A stretch of 64,000 bases of DNA from Salvator merianae (GCA_003586115.2 QVOM02000090.1:13514427-13578426); one strand, 5' to 3'; positions 23,601 through 38,600 are shown, counted from the first letter of the stretch. Program-made: numbers and translations. The notes: generated by a model from the letters alone, not told the origin.

Positions 23601-26600
23601 CTAACGCGATAAGCTGTTGGGACGCTCCTGTCTTCCCGACGCCTTTCAGGGGTGTGGGCTCTTCGCCTCGGGGACCGTGAGCGGGACCTGAAGAATAAGG
23701 TGGAAAAGGAAAGTGCCAAACTTCAGGTGGAAGGCAGGAGTCTTGGCTGAACTGAAGATTTCCCTGGATAGCCCTAGCACTTTGTGATGATAATATATGC
23801 CCAAATAAACCAAACGTCGGTGCTTTTTCTAAAAATACATTCACCAGCAAAACGTATTTTCCATTGAGGTCTTCTCAGCTTCCTGAGGCTTCCTTGTCTA
23901 CAGACAGACATACAATCAGCTCCTGATTATTTCTGATTCCAAAGAAACATGCATTTCAAGTATATTATGGGGGCTATTTCATATATTAGCGAGGAGTTCT
24001 GAATGGCAAACACAGGCTAACTGATTTGGCATATTCCGGTACCTTGAGGCCCTTTTGGGTTCTGAGTTAGTATCTTCCAGAAAGGGCAATTTCATCTTGC
24101 AAGGTAAGTCAATATAAAGACGGGAAGAGTACCAAAGGAGAAGGATGATCCGGAGAGGAAAGAGAAAAGGAACCATCTGAGCTGAACCATTTCTTTGGAG
24201 ACTGAAAGATGCCTTCAGGGAACTGACAACAACCCCGGTTTGCTTTCGATGCCGCAGACAGTGTTTGATTTTACCTCTTCAACCTGTTAATGGGGACTAA
24301 CAGCCCTTGTACAGAGTTTGTCCCTTTGGAGAATGCGAGTGAAGTGCATGGCCAAGAAGAGCGCCAAGGGTTCTGGTCATGAACCCTATTAATGCACCTG
24401 TGCGCCCCAACAGACTGTGAGCCAAGGGGGGAGAGGGTACGATGCTTTATATAGCAGGCTTAGCTCCTCTAAAAATAGCACGGCCTGTTTTCAGTTTTAT
24501 CACTCTTGGATGCACTGGCGCCAGATGCTTAAGTTCAGGTAACATGCTTGCTTCTTCCCTCTCATCCCTGGCACTGTCTGAAGGAGGGAAAGGAGGGAGC
24601 GAGGGAGGGGGGACAATCTGGCGTTACCATGACATCAGAATCTGTAAACTAGAAAGTTTAGAGCAACGATAAACACAGTTTCAGAGAGGAGCTTTTGCAT
24701 ACTTCACTCAAGGGGTTTTACTTTGCTTCTCATCTGCTTCTTTTTCCTAAAAGCAATGGAGGAGTTCCTCAGTGTGGGTATCTTGACCCTTCAGGTGCAG
24801 ATGCAGCCCCAAAGCATACTGGCTGCACCCTTCAGAAAAGCCTCCAGTCCCCCACTCCGCCCCAAGTGAGCCTGAAATCTGTCTCCCTTCAGTTTGGAAA
24901 AGCTCAGCTACCCGCTCAGTAAAGAGTGGCGCGTAGCTGGGGGGGAAACATCTATACACCTGCTACAGAACCACCTGTGTATTGCACTCTGCGCTGGGGA
25001 GAGGCTGCAGCTTTCCTCGGAAATCAAAGCTCAGCTAGACCTTGCAGAGAAGGAAGGCGATACTGACAATACCGAGGCAAAACCAACCCCAACCAGAGTG
25101 AAGAAGCTGTAGGTCGGTCAGACACCTGGACGCTTTACCAACAGTTCTCTCTAAAGAGCTCCGGCAGCCATATCTTTGCGCCGTTGAGGCTGCCTGAGAA
25201 TCCCTGCGCTCTGTTCAGCCTTGGCTCCGTGCTCAGTGTCCCTGTGGATTCTGGGAGTCTGTGACATGGAGGCACACGCTTCACATTCAGAATAGAAAAT
25301 GGGCTACTTGGGGAAGTTAAGGAGGGTCCCTGAAAAGGCTCAAGTGCCTTAACCGTAGCTGAATTTTAAGGGAAGCATGCTTAGAGCTGTTTCAGCCTAC
25401 AAGAGTCCAGACAATAAGGAAGAGAAAAGGCGTTGGCTTAAAACATCAATAATTATTCTCTAGAGATGTATTTTCATATTGCAGCTTCAATGAGGTCTTT
25501 AGAGCTTTTTTAAAAAATTACTGTCTTAAAGCAATGGCTGGTGTTTTCAAGAAATAAAACGCTTACGTTAACGTGATAAAATCCACGGATCGAGCGTGTG
25601 AGATATGCGTTAAGACTTTTGACTCAATTAAATCATGTAAACACTTGTGGTGTTGGTAAACATGCTTGTTTAAAATCGGATTATCTCAAAAGATCTGGCC
25701 CATGGTCTTACATCTTAAGGAGCCGTACCTATCCAAAAATATGTCCCTTCCAAGGGAAATGAATGGATCCAGAAACAACAGAAGAATAACCAATTGTGCC
25801 GTCTCAATAAGGGGAGACTGGTGTGAGGCCCGGCTCACTTGATTCTTTGAGACGGAGATAATGCGTGTGCCAAGTTTACCTACATCAATCAGCAAATCTT
25901 AAAAACTAATCCTTTAATGATGCCTTTCTCAGCTAATTACTATGCACAGTTTGTTAACTGGATAAACAGAATAGGGTGGCTTAGCAACTGATCCATTAAC
26001 GAAGTACATAAAGAAAGTGATTAATGTGAAATGAAATTTTCTGCCTCAACTGAAATGCAAACCTACAGTTTTGATGAACCTCCCCACTATTTACCCAGAG
26101 CAACCCTACGTATGAAACTTGTGCAACATTTAGCCCCGAGGAGACTTTGCTGCAAACTGGACTTTAGAAACAGGTGAAGATTTCAGCTGTAAAATCTCAC
26201 TGCAAGCTCATTAAATCACTCTCTGTGAAATCGTTTCTTTGCGAACCTCATTCACTTCCTGATTTCAATGTTTGCTGCCATCCCAACTAATTCGCTAAGC
26301 AGAAAATTCAGCCACCTACAACTCATATGTTCTTTATTTGTACTTACTGATACTCAGCTGTGAAATCTGAAGCTTCTTGACTAGAGCATCACACGTGAAA
26401 CCCTCTGCGGCTTCTAAATTACTGCCCTGTTGAACACTGTTTTATGTCAGTGTGTTTATTATGGCAAGGTGAGGCTCTTCTTGGCGGGTTCCTTGGATAC
26501 CACACTGTGGTGAGACCGTACTGTTAAGGGCACAGGTGGTTCTGCTGGGGATCCGTGATGCTCAAGTTGTGCAGACAGCATCACGTTCCTGCACAGAATT

Positions 26601-29600
26601 CATACCTAAGAACCAGTCCGTCCCTGCTGCCTTGGGGTGAGGGCAAACAATAGTGACATGAAAGACCTACTTCTTTCCCCCAGTGCATTCAATAAAACCG
26701 ATCTCTGCGCTTCCAATAAATGGTCTGCCTCCAACCTCTATTATTCTTTTGGGGTCACAGCAGCTGAAGGGCTATTTAAAGAAGCCAAGGTAAAGCTTTA
26801 ATTTTTTTATTTTACACCCAGGGTGTGAAAAAATGCTTCACATGCCTTGTTTAATGGAAAGCATCCTTCGGCGTAATTTTCTAATTCCCCGGTAAGACCT
26901 GGACACAGACGCATTTGCCCATTTCAAAGCTAAACAGAGCTTAATATTTATGATAACCAGAGGGCTTAAAGAACTTCAGCCTGTTCCGATGATTTATATG
27001 AGAAACATCTAATGCTGTACTACACGATGCTGGTGGAAGAACGGTGGAGGAAGCCAGGAACTTAGAAGCCTAACTGTTAAAATAATAATAATAATAATAA
27101 TTAATCCTTTGCTTTCAAAGAAGTTTAAGCAACAGGGCTTTGTTTTCCTTCCACGATCAGTTGCATCCCCTTAATTACTATGACTACGGTAACAGCTTCA
27201 AGCAGGGCGGCTCACAGGGGCAGAAGGTGAACCTGCTCTAAACGTCCGCCGAGAACGGACAGGTGAGCAGCCAGGAACTTTCGGCCCTCGGCAAAACCCA
27301 CCTGGAATGGCGGACGGTTCGATAGGCCGTGGGCAGGGCGTGCTTGGCTTTCGAATGCGACCGAGAGCTGGACTTGGACGAGTGGTACTTGGAAGGGGGG
27401 GAGCGGGAGCGGGACCTTTTCTTATGCTTCTTCTTCTTCTTCTCCTTCTCCTCCTCTCTGGGCGGCTCTTTGCTTTTACTGGAAGGCCTTTCGGGGCCCT
27501 TGGCTTCCAAGGTCGGCAGCGTTCTGACGCCGGTCACAAGAGCGCAGGACATGCTGCTGACGGTCTGAAAGAAGCAAAACAACAATCTGGGCTTCTAGTA
27601 ACAATGGCAACTTGAGGAGCCCCCCCCCCCCAACCTTCTGAGGGAGGACAATCCACTAAAGAACACACACATTTTCAAGGCCAATCGCTTCCCCATCAGT
27701 GGCTCCATCCTCTCAGAACTCCTTACAGGGAATATTGGCTGCAACTCTCTAGTTCATGGGCAAAAAAGATTTGACCTCCCAGATATTGCTGGACTCTGGT
27801 GAGGGCTGCCTGAAGCTGGAATTTGTAGAGGGCTTCTGCACTGGCAGCCCTGCTCCGATTAAAGCGATCAGAAACCAGAGTAAGTAAAGGAAAAATCCTG
27901 CACGGTAGAGTGGGGTTATCGGCAGACCTCAATAAACCTGCAGGCTAGGCCTTTAGTTGCTTCCTTCTACGATATAGCTTCAACTGCTAGGCAGAGCCTT
28001 TGCCATTTAATGTGCTTCTTTTCTGCAGTCACAACATTAAGCAAACTTCAGAAACGTAGCCTTGTGTTGGAAATGTCACCTAATGATTTTCTGTTCCCTG
28101 TTGTAAAGATTTTGTGGTCTGTTCGTTAGCATTTAGTGCCTGGCTATTGTTTCTGAAAGTGCTGAAACCCTTTTATTGACAGAAACGATCTAATAAGGAT
28201 ACAAATCCAACATTTCTGTTACCACCTCAGGTCAGAATGGGACCCATTCCTCCAGGTGTTGCCTAGTGATTTGCTACATTATGCTCACAGACATTTTAAG
28301 ATCCTAAGAGGAGCCCTGCTGGATCAGGCCACGGCCCATCTAGTCTGGCATCCCATCTCACACAGTGGCCCACCAACTGCTCCTGGGCATCTCAAGCAGA
28401 AGATGAAGGCAAAACCCTCACCTGCTCTCCACTCCCTGCCAATGGTCTTTGCAGGCATCCTGCCTGTCTCTCCGCCCAGAGGCAGTACAGCATCAATTCC
28501 TGTAGCCAATGATACACTGTCCTCCATGAACGTGTCCAGTCCATTCTTACGTTTCTTCTGTGCCTCTTTGCTTACAATTATGCAAGTCACATAGTTATCC
28601 TCACAACAATGAAGAAGTGGTTTCCCGTTCCTGCCAGGATAACGTTTGACTTCCCAGACTAATTTTTACAGCACATGGTTTACAGCTCCTGAGATATGGC
28701 ATCCCATACCCAACGAGACCCAACTGTACTAACCCTTCCCATTCAGGCATGTTTCGCTGGGGCAGCCGGAATGCCAGGGCACAGATGAATGCAGCCTGAA
28801 GCCCACTCCCCATGCAAAGATCACTGGCACTGATTAATCTGGCATTTTACAGCTATATTTGTTCCCTCCTGCAAAATAATTAAGTGACCCTACAGTTCAT
28901 ATTGTTTCAAGGGCCATAAAGGCGTCACAGCAATACTGTGTGAACTAAATGCAATGCCCCCGCGCATGGCAGGACGACTGGTTTGCTAGAGGCTCCAGCA
29001 AAGAAAACAAAGAAAACCGCAGATGCCTATTGCTGCCATCCCTCTGCTGAACTCTCCCTCAAAAGAGACTTTGCAGCAACCTTTCAGGCACTACTGGGCA
29101 ATGAATACTCTGCCACGTCAATATACTCTTCTTACAGACCCTTTTGCAATTCAGAACTTTTAACCGACCAACCCCCCGTTTTACTGTGGTGAGACGGAGG
29201 GACGCAAAATCTCCCCGAAGAATCCCGCCTTACACGTTGCACATTGTGTGCGTGAGTCACATCACGCTAGGAACAGGGCTAAGAAAACACGAAGCCCGGA
29301 GCAAGCAAATTGCTTCTTCTGAGCAAGTGCTCCCACGCTGGGATCCGTTTCTTAGTTAAACTAAGAAGAATGGCAATCAGGGAACTTGATTTAACAGTAA
29401 GAGAAGCATCAATGGGAAATCTCATCTCAGACAATGCGAACAGGAGGAGCACAAACTACCATCTGGTGCCAGTCAACCTGCTGATGCTATACAGTACACA
29501 AACTATGGTACAACATTAAAATAAAATAAATGCTGACGTCTTGCAAACGGAAAATTAGAGTAGCCAGGAATAGAATTCGAGAGCAGACCTGCAATTTCTG

Positions 29601-32600
29601 TTACTCTAGCTGTGTCCTGGAATTACTTTAGGCCTATACAGAAATATTACCCATTTCTTTGTTTTTAGCTCTGCAAGACTTTCACAGTATCGGATCAATA
29701 AGAAATTGTGCGCTATAAAACTAGAGGAACGCGTGGCAATTGCTGGGTGTATTGAACACTTCTAACTTTAGCTGGCCTTTATGAGGTCACTTTAGTACAT
29801 CTCTAAGCATTTAAAAAGTTATGTGCAGTTTGCAAAGAAGCATCACAACGGGATTTCACAGAAAGGTATCAATATAAGGTGCACTTCGGCCCATGCAGAA
29901 CTCTGAACCATTGCAATTACGTTCATAGCAGAACATGTCTCTGTCAAAATTTATTTAGAATCAACAATGGTTTTGAAGACCTGCAATGATTCCACCTGGA
30001 TATAGGCTTCTTGCTCTTCATTAAACTATGCTCAAGCCTTAAGCCTTGTAAAGTCTCTTTGGCATTGGTATTTCCTAGGGGATCTTTGCTGGAACCGAGA
30101 AATGACAATTATAAAGGCTGGATCAAAATAGAGTATGCAAGTTCTTGCTTGTTTTCACAGTTGCAACTGTATTTTCCTAATTCAGATACTGTGTCAAACT
30201 GTGCCTGTTTAAACTGGGATGTCTTGACAATATCAAAAAATGCAAGGACAGATGGCATTTCCCCCCAAAGGAAATCTGTTTTTTTACTGGAATCTGAAAA
30301 GGAGCAGATTAGTTACTGCATTCATTTTGCCTGGAAGGCAGATTCATAGATAGTGACTATGCATTAATAATAGTTATCCATTCTCAGGAGCCACAAAGCT
30401 AATTTCATGAATTAAAACACTGTGGAAGAAATCTGTAAACTGGCATGGACAGCAACTGGGTACCAAGCAGCAGTTAAAACTACCACTGATTAAATGTACA
30501 GTTTTAGGAGTGGCTACTATGGTATTTTAGACTCACAGTATGAAGATGGTCATCAGTGACAGGATGCCTCCAAGGTCATTTGCAGGGAGTGGAGAGCAGG
30601 TGAAGGTTTTGTCTTTGTCTTCTGTTTGGGATGCTCAGAAGCAATTAGTGGGCCAGTGTGGGAGACAGGATGCTGGACTGATGGGCTGTGGCCTGATCCA
30701 GCAGGGCTGCTCTTAATTCATGGAAAACAGGTGTATCAATGGCTACTAGAATGGATACTTAGGTACCACCTTCTGTTTGGAGGGACAGGCAGGATGTCCC
30801 CACAGGCCACTATGTGAGACAGCATATGGAAACAGATGAGCTGTGACTTGATTCAGCAGGGCTCCTCTTATGTTCTAACATTTTATGACCGTGATAGTCA
30901 AAATGTTAGATGCTGCTGGACAGTTTCCACGGCCCTTGACTCCATGCTTTCATGTAGACCCTGGACTCACTAGTCATTATGAAAACATATACTGGATTCT
31001 GGCCAATACTATACAAACGTTTTGCGACAGCTAAGGCAAGACATATTAATCCCAATCCTAGATGAAATAAAGTAGAAAAACATTATGTTTACACCTTTTC
31101 CTCTGAATGACTATAAAATTAACCACTATGAAAAAGTGAACAACCCCACAAAATTTTGAATACTGTATAAATATCTGAAAATGAATAGCTATAAATGGCA
31201 GAAGCCATATTTATAAAGAAGATCTTTTAAATACTGATTCTATAATAATACTAAAAAAGCCTTTTTCTGGAAAGGGGAAAAGCCAAAGAAGTAGAGAATA
31301 AACTGACTTAAAAAGTCACCTTGAAAACAGACTAAGGGCTGCCGACTGCAGAAGGGACTGAGATAAATGCAGGACAGAGATTCAGTATATGAAAGAAACA
31401 GAAAAAATTGCTCCATATTTGGAATGGCATTTTCTGAGGTTTCACAGCTAAATCTCAGGAAAGGTTAGAATAAAAATCAAAGTAGGTCCCCAGTGTTATC
31501 TGGCAGAAGAGCCAAGAAGCTCTCATTAAACTGCCAGATGTTTCCTGAAGTGTAGAAGATGGAATCTACAAAGAGACACGTCAGGGCAGAGAGGATTAAA
31601 AACTTCTACAAGAGGCAAGAACAGAGGCACGAGGAAGCTTTTCTTTATTTCTTCCATCTGTGGAAATCAAGTGCGTCTTCACAGTTCTCTGTCCCAGAGA
31701 AGATTCATGAAACTGAAACCAGCCATTTGAATGGCTAGTGTAACTCACAGCTGTGGTGGCCTTCCTTGGAACTTAAGAATAAAACAACATGTTGATTTTG
31801 GGTAACTTAATAGCTACACAGGAATCTGTCTTATAACCAGGTAAAGCCACAGAGCCATCAAGCAGAAGAGGATGTAACTGTGAACAAGTGGGATAAAGCA
31901 TAATGGATCTATTAGAAGACCCAGATTGGCATCACCAAGTGTCACAAGGTAAAGACCAACACTATCAACACCACAAATCCAAGTCTTCAGCTTTGAAAGG
32001 AGGAGGGAGACACTCAGGTTCACCAGCTGGGATTGCAGGGAAACCTGAGTTTCAGCACTTTTGATGGTTGACGCTTTGCATTCCTATTTAGAGTAATCCA
32101 AACTTAATCTCTGTCAGCTCCTTTGGTATTAACTTTGCTGGAATTAGGATTATGTGGCTCGGTAATAACTTGGAAATGAAACAGTGAAAAAAATCATAAT
32201 AATAGCTTTTTCAAAGTGCTGGCTTCAGCCTTCAGCAGTACAGAATATTATTTCACTTGAATTCTGAGTCGAGGCAGGAAAAGCTTGTAGATTACAAAAT
32301 TGCAATGATAGCAAAAGGGAAAAAAACTTTTTTTTGGTGGTGGTGGGGAAACAGTTTCAGGCAAGAAGTCCTTATAACGTCAGAAACTGGAGCACAGAAA
32401 CACTTTTATCAGTTATAGTTGGGGGAAAATATTTTGTTTGAAGACACAAACATATCTGGTGCAGCTGTTTAACGATCCCAGCTCTTCTTCCAAGTCCGCC
32501 GCAAAATCCTGATGAAAGGTGCTCCATTTCTGCACGTTCTTTCACAGTCATGACATGAATTCCACTGGCACTTCTGGTGATCCAGAACTGGGGGAAGTGA

Positions 32601-35600
32601 TAAAAGCTAAGGGCAAAGCAATGCACAGAAACTGTATGGAATCCAATAAAAACCCTGATACTTCTTGGCACTACAAACATGCCACATGAAGGAGGCGTGA
32701 AAAGAGAAAGGAAGAGGCAAGACAGGCTTTTAAATGATACAATTAGCAAGCCCATCTGTTAGATCTTTCACAAATTGTAATCCCAACTAAAAAAAAACAA
32801 CAATGGAGGAATCTAATCTACACGCAGGTTGCTCCAATAATGTCTGTTCAACCAGTTTTAAGACTGGGGAGAGCCATGTAAATTTGGGGTTTGTTGTTAT
32901 GTAAGGGCCACATTTTATTACCCTTGGTATACAAACTGTGGTTTACAAAGCTGTGTTATACAAAGGAGAGTCGTCTAAGAAAGACCTGACAGCTACTAGA
33001 ACCAAGACTTGTTGCAGTCAGGATGAGCTGGAGAAGGTAATGAAAAGCACACAGTGGAGACAAGGTAAAACAAAGCAAGAAATTACTGGATTCCCTGACC
33101 ACATTTGGAAATTTCCAAGACTGACCCCTTCTTCAACTCAAAGACGGCCGAGCAAATGTGCTCCAAGTTATCTGAACAGAAAGTCAGGGGAGAGATCGCT
33201 TCTGAGTTCTTAAAGATGTTTACTTAATCAATCCACCTCCCCTGAATGTCAATTATTGCTTCTTTATGAAGAATGAAGTCTTTGCTCCCATTCTTACTAT
33301 GGGCAGAAACCATTTACTGCAGTCTAGTTATCGACTTACTCTGTTGATATATGGTGAACGGAAAATGCAAACTTAAGCCTTGGAACTGACGCCTGGGAAG
33401 CGCTTACTGACATTTAAAAACTTATACAGCAAGCCAGGTTCCTTCTGTCAGACCATGACTATGTTAGGAAATGTCAGCGAGAAAGCCGACTACTGAACAC
33501 AACAAAAGATACTGTAGGGCCAAAATGCACCTAAATGACTTGCAGTCCAAATCCTGCTCTTGGAAAGAGCCTGCTCCTAATGCAGTAGTGGTCACTACGA
33601 AGTAGTCAGAATAAAAATAAAAGCCCACACTGAAATAAGTTGTCCACGCATAGGTAGAAATGTTAAAGTGATGCTAGAGGACGATACCACCATTTTCTCC
33701 ACAAGTGCCCTCTTGTCGCATTTCCCTGCTGAATGCAGCACCCAACACATCACTCACACACACTTGCTACCAACAGTCCACAGTTACTTAGGGATGTGCA
33801 CAACTGAAAATTGTGGTTCATTTTGTGATGTACCTGAACCATTCAACGTAAAATCAATCACAGGAGCGTGAGCTGGGGAAGAATGAGGCCCGTGGTCCCC
33901 TAGGTGGCAGTCCACAGATGTGATGGGGGGTGATGGGTTCCAATATGGGACACGGCGGGGCACCGGATGGCAGAAGGGGGGATGGTGGAGTGTGATATGG
34001 GAAAGGCCAAAGGTGCAGTGTGGGAAGGGGGAAAGGCTGGGGCACTACGTGGGGAAGAATCAAACCAGAAAACCCTAACCCCTCTTGGTTTGCTTTTGGA
34101 ACTAACCCCAGACTTTGACTAGGGGTCAGTCTGACAGAAAACTTCACGAACCACCTGAGCCCAGTTTGGCTTGGGTATCTCTTTACTGCTGCTTCACATT
34201 CTCTGATGAGATGCAAACATGCTCGAGGGCAACGCTGCCCACCTCAAAAGTACATACAACTAAGACAGGCCTCGTTTCCTTTAGTTCTCAACTAGCAGTA
34301 CACTTCTTACTTCTATCCTGCCTTCAAAAACTCCCAGCAAGCCTTACAAGTCTCTCCTCTCTGCTAGAAATTCCTGTTTCAGAAAAGAGTGAACTACAGA
34401 CAAGAGAAGCTGTTTCTACTGCCTTCCTCCCTCCCTCAGAATGTTCCATCCTGCGACAGTGTTTTAGACATAGAGCAAAACCAAACCTGCTATTTCAGAA
34501 ACAGTTGAAAACCAGAAGTTTACAGATGCTCTTCTTAAGTGACTCTAAAGAAAAGCAGGTGGAGACACATGCCAGATTCTTCTATCTTCACTCAGTTCTG
34601 AAGCTGTTTGTATCTATAACACATACCTGTTTAAACATTTTTGTGAACAGCCCAATTTGACACCTGCAAATAATTTATGGTGCTGCTCTCTCAGGAGGAA
34701 GCAGATGTTTGCTTCCTCAATCGTCAAAGCCATTCACACCTTTCAGAACAAGGTGGACTTAACTGTTCATTTGAACAATGCCTTCATCAATACGTAGGCT
34801 CAGTTCTTAACTGTCCTATTAGCAAAAAGGAGAGACTAACAAAGAAAAATAAAATAAATATAAAATGGAGAATTGAGTTGGTAGCTCAAGAAACAAACCC
34901 TAGTAGATCTTTCGAATGAATCAAAGTCAGTGGGGGGGAAGTTGAGATTGGCTGGTGTCTAATAATATACTATTTACCATGTCATTCTCAGCAACCAATT
35001 TAATTACAAGTATTGTTGCTTGGGAGCAATTAAAGATATTCATTGTCTTACTTTAAATTTGCATTTCCATGTGCTCATTAATAACCATGAACAGTGCTAT
35101 TGGAAAAAAAAAACGCACATACACAAAAGCTATTAGGAGAAGATTTAAAACAAAAGAATGTTCATTTGCATGCAATTGTGGCTATTTTTAGCACAGATGT
35201 GGAACATTACTGAAGATGCAATTCACTGAGGCTAAAGTGGTGCTGAGCATGCAAGGTGTCCGAGGAATGGTTACTTGGAAAGCTGTTTTGGGCTGGGATG
35301 TTAAAACTACCCTGTAGTTGCCTGGCACAAAACTGTCTTACTACTGCTTTGCTTTCAGCCTATTTTGTCTCTTTTCTCCCAGAGCATCCCAAGTCCCCTT
35401 TAAAAACAAGGAAGGCAACTTCAGAGATGCCTGAGCAGAGTTCTGGAGAGATGAAGACACCTTCCCCCTTTCCCCATCTGTATACTGATGTTTTTTTAAT
35501 ACCATTTTTCTGTGCTCTCGGCCTGAATTTTCTCTTCAAGGCAAAGCAGGGAGCAACCTTTACTATAACCCTCCGCAAAAGGCCAGCAGAGTTTTCCTTT

Positions 35601-38600
35601 CTAGGCAATGCTAAAGCCTCTAAAGGCTCCTAGGATGCTCAACAGCTCCTGACACAGCTCAGGCTGAATGAGTGCTCTGTGAACCTCAGAGGCTTTTAGA
35701 AGACCCAGAATAAAACTGTAACCAGCCGGTTATTCAACAATAAAGAGGATACAGGATTTGAAGATGAGGAGAGATAAATATCTGCTGCAACCATACCCTC
35801 TGTTTGGTAATGCTGGGCTTCCTCGCAGGATTCCGGCATGGGGTTTGCCACGCTGAAAGACCGAGCGTAATGCTTTCAGCTCCATAGGCCAGTTGCCACC
35901 AGTTTTCAGTCAGAAAAGACGTCAAGGGCAAAGAGTTCCCAAGACTTTTGTTCAATGGACGGGACAAAGAGGAGATATGATGAAGCCAAGTGCAGGGAGG
36001 TCTGCTTTGCCTTTGCTTTAGCCCCAGTTAATCAAGCCATTCCCAAAAGGCCTTCATTATCTTCCTTGTGGGAATCGCAGCTGAACGAGTTAGACAGACC
36101 CAGAGATGCCATGAGGAACGTTTCCCCTTGACACATTTCCTGGAGTTTTGTACCAGCCCTGCCAGTACCCCACTTGTAAAAGCTGCTCTAATCGTAAGAG
36201 CCCATGTAAGTTAGAGTCCTGCTTCTGCTATAGCCCTGAGAAAAAATGTCATGCAAGCTGATAAACAACAAAGACAGAAACTTTTTGCACCTGTGAAGTT
36301 TGATGCTGAGGCAGCTCAGTAATAATTTCCATCCTTCAGCGAGGAACACAAGTCTAGTTTTTGTGACTACAAGGGAAGGCAGTACACAGAAAGTACCGTT
36401 TCTTTAAAAGAAATTCTTTTGTATAAGACACACGATACAAATAAAAGACTCAAATCCACTGAGCATCTGTCATATGGGCATATCTGTGTTTTTTGGCTGA
36501 CTTAAAAAGGGGAAAAAAATTCAGGGAAGAATTTGAATTTTTCTTCAAGGCAGTAGTTAAAGGCAACAAGAGCAACATTATTAGCACTTAACGTTCAAAA
36601 CACTTCACGTACGTCGTAATTTTGTCATCCCAGCAACGCGTAGCCGCCCCCAGCACCCACCCACGCTAAGTACGATGGGTAAGTATCCGAGCCAACAGAC
36701 AAGTCATGAGGGACTGAAGCTAAAGAAAGGAACTTTACTTTTTTCACTGAAACAAGTCATAGAAGAAGCAAAATCTAAATTAGGGGCTTGCCAATTCTTT
36801 TTTTTTTTAACTTCAGTCTCTAAGCTGCTGTAAAGGCTTGCAAAAGATGTAACTAAAACTTCAATTTTCCATCAAAGAAAATATCTGAATATTACGCTCT
36901 TCTTTCATTAATGTGAAAAGAAGCTGGTAATAAATATCACCCAGCAATGAATCCTCCAGTCATTAGAGATGTTATGATATTTTGACTAAGTTAACCTAAG
37001 ACAACAGGAAAAAGAATATAGATCCACCCATCTTGACAGCAGAGTGAGTGAGAAAGGTAACAACAGAAAAACCATGTGCAGATTAAAGGCATATTTTATA
37101 TGCCACATCTGCAATTAAGTCTATCGTGAAATTAAATTACAGAAGCATTCTGCACTGTTGACTATATAGTTCCTGTTTTGAAAGGGGGTACAACTATACA
37201 ACTGTAATACTGTATATGCCTTAATAGACTGCATACTATCTGAAATCTTTGCAGATGAGGTAACATACATGATAATCTCAAAACTGAATCTTGGATATCC
37301 ATCTTGAAGAATGCTGAAAAACTATAAATAAAATAGTACTAAAACCGCTCCACAGCTGGAATATGGTCAGCAAAATAGAGTAGAGGACTGTATAAGCATT
37401 GATTATAACTTTATCTCATGTTGAACTAGCAGTCATAAGACAGCAACCTACAACAGCTGCCTAAAAAATAATTGCTTAATGATCCATGTTTAATAAGACA
37501 CCAGTAGTTCTAATAATCAACTTGCAACTGAAGACAATTGCCTTCCATTTCTTTGGATTATACACTGATCTGCAGACTTGTTTAGGGTCCAAGGAAGTTG
37601 TTTTATTGCTTGGCATTGCAATTTTCAAATTCTGGGTCACTAAAGGAAGAGATGTGCGGAATACAAATAGAGGGAAGGTATCTCCTTCAAATGAGTATTC
37701 TAAGACATTGCCATTTTGTTCCAGAAATCCAGGTATAAATTACCTGTTTGGGCTTGAACAAGAACTATGAACAACATTTTAAATAAGCAGCTTGGAAAAT
37801 AAGCAAAACCATAAATTTACGAGTCTTTCCCTCCTCCAATAATCTCTTAAATTTCCATGCACAGTGCAGACAAGAGGGTTGCTTCTTCTAGTAGTGCTCT
37901 TGGCTTTAACATTTGCCACCAAGCTGCTAGAAAAGGACTTAAATACAAGACAGATCTTATCTCTGGAACTGCTGGAAAAGCTACCAGGATAAGATTGAAG
38001 GTAGAGGGCAGACACGAGAGGAAACATACCCAAGGGTAGACAGGAAGATTCCAGCTTCGCATTGACAAATTGTGGCCTATTTCCTTGGGCAACACCGAGC
38101 AATATTCAGATAGCTTGACAATATACATCTTTTCCCAGGGAGGAAAAACGGCTACCGGCCTGAATATGAATCACAGGGAACAGTGGCAGGAAGCAACTTT
38201 TTAAAATTTATTCTGTAAATGTTTGGAAGCCAATCTGCCTTTCTGGGGTGTGTGCATTAGGGATGGGTACCAACTGCTTTATATTGGAAAGGAGCCAAGT
38301 CATGTATGATGACTGGCACTTTACCAGCAACAATGGAAGCAGTTTCCTCCTGCTGCCTTCTGGGTCAGTTCTGAAGCTTCCAGTTCAGCCTACAATACCT
38401 GATAATTCTCAGTGGTCCCCAGTCCAGCTACAGAACTAAGCAGGCCCAACCTCGCTAAGTATCTGAGCTCAGGCAAGCTGGACAAGGGGCAACTTAACAG
38501 GCTTCCATCACCTCAGCAGAAATGTTTATAAGAAGATCCAGAGAATTTGAAGGAAAATACATCATGATTTTCCTCAAGAAAAGCTCCCCCTCTGAGAAAC

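Noticed and set aside
27307..27615. Plus-strand open frames across exon w7, rich in leucine and phenylalanine
   Set aside because: They are antisense readings of the lysine/glutamate and RS codons and have no splice or start context.
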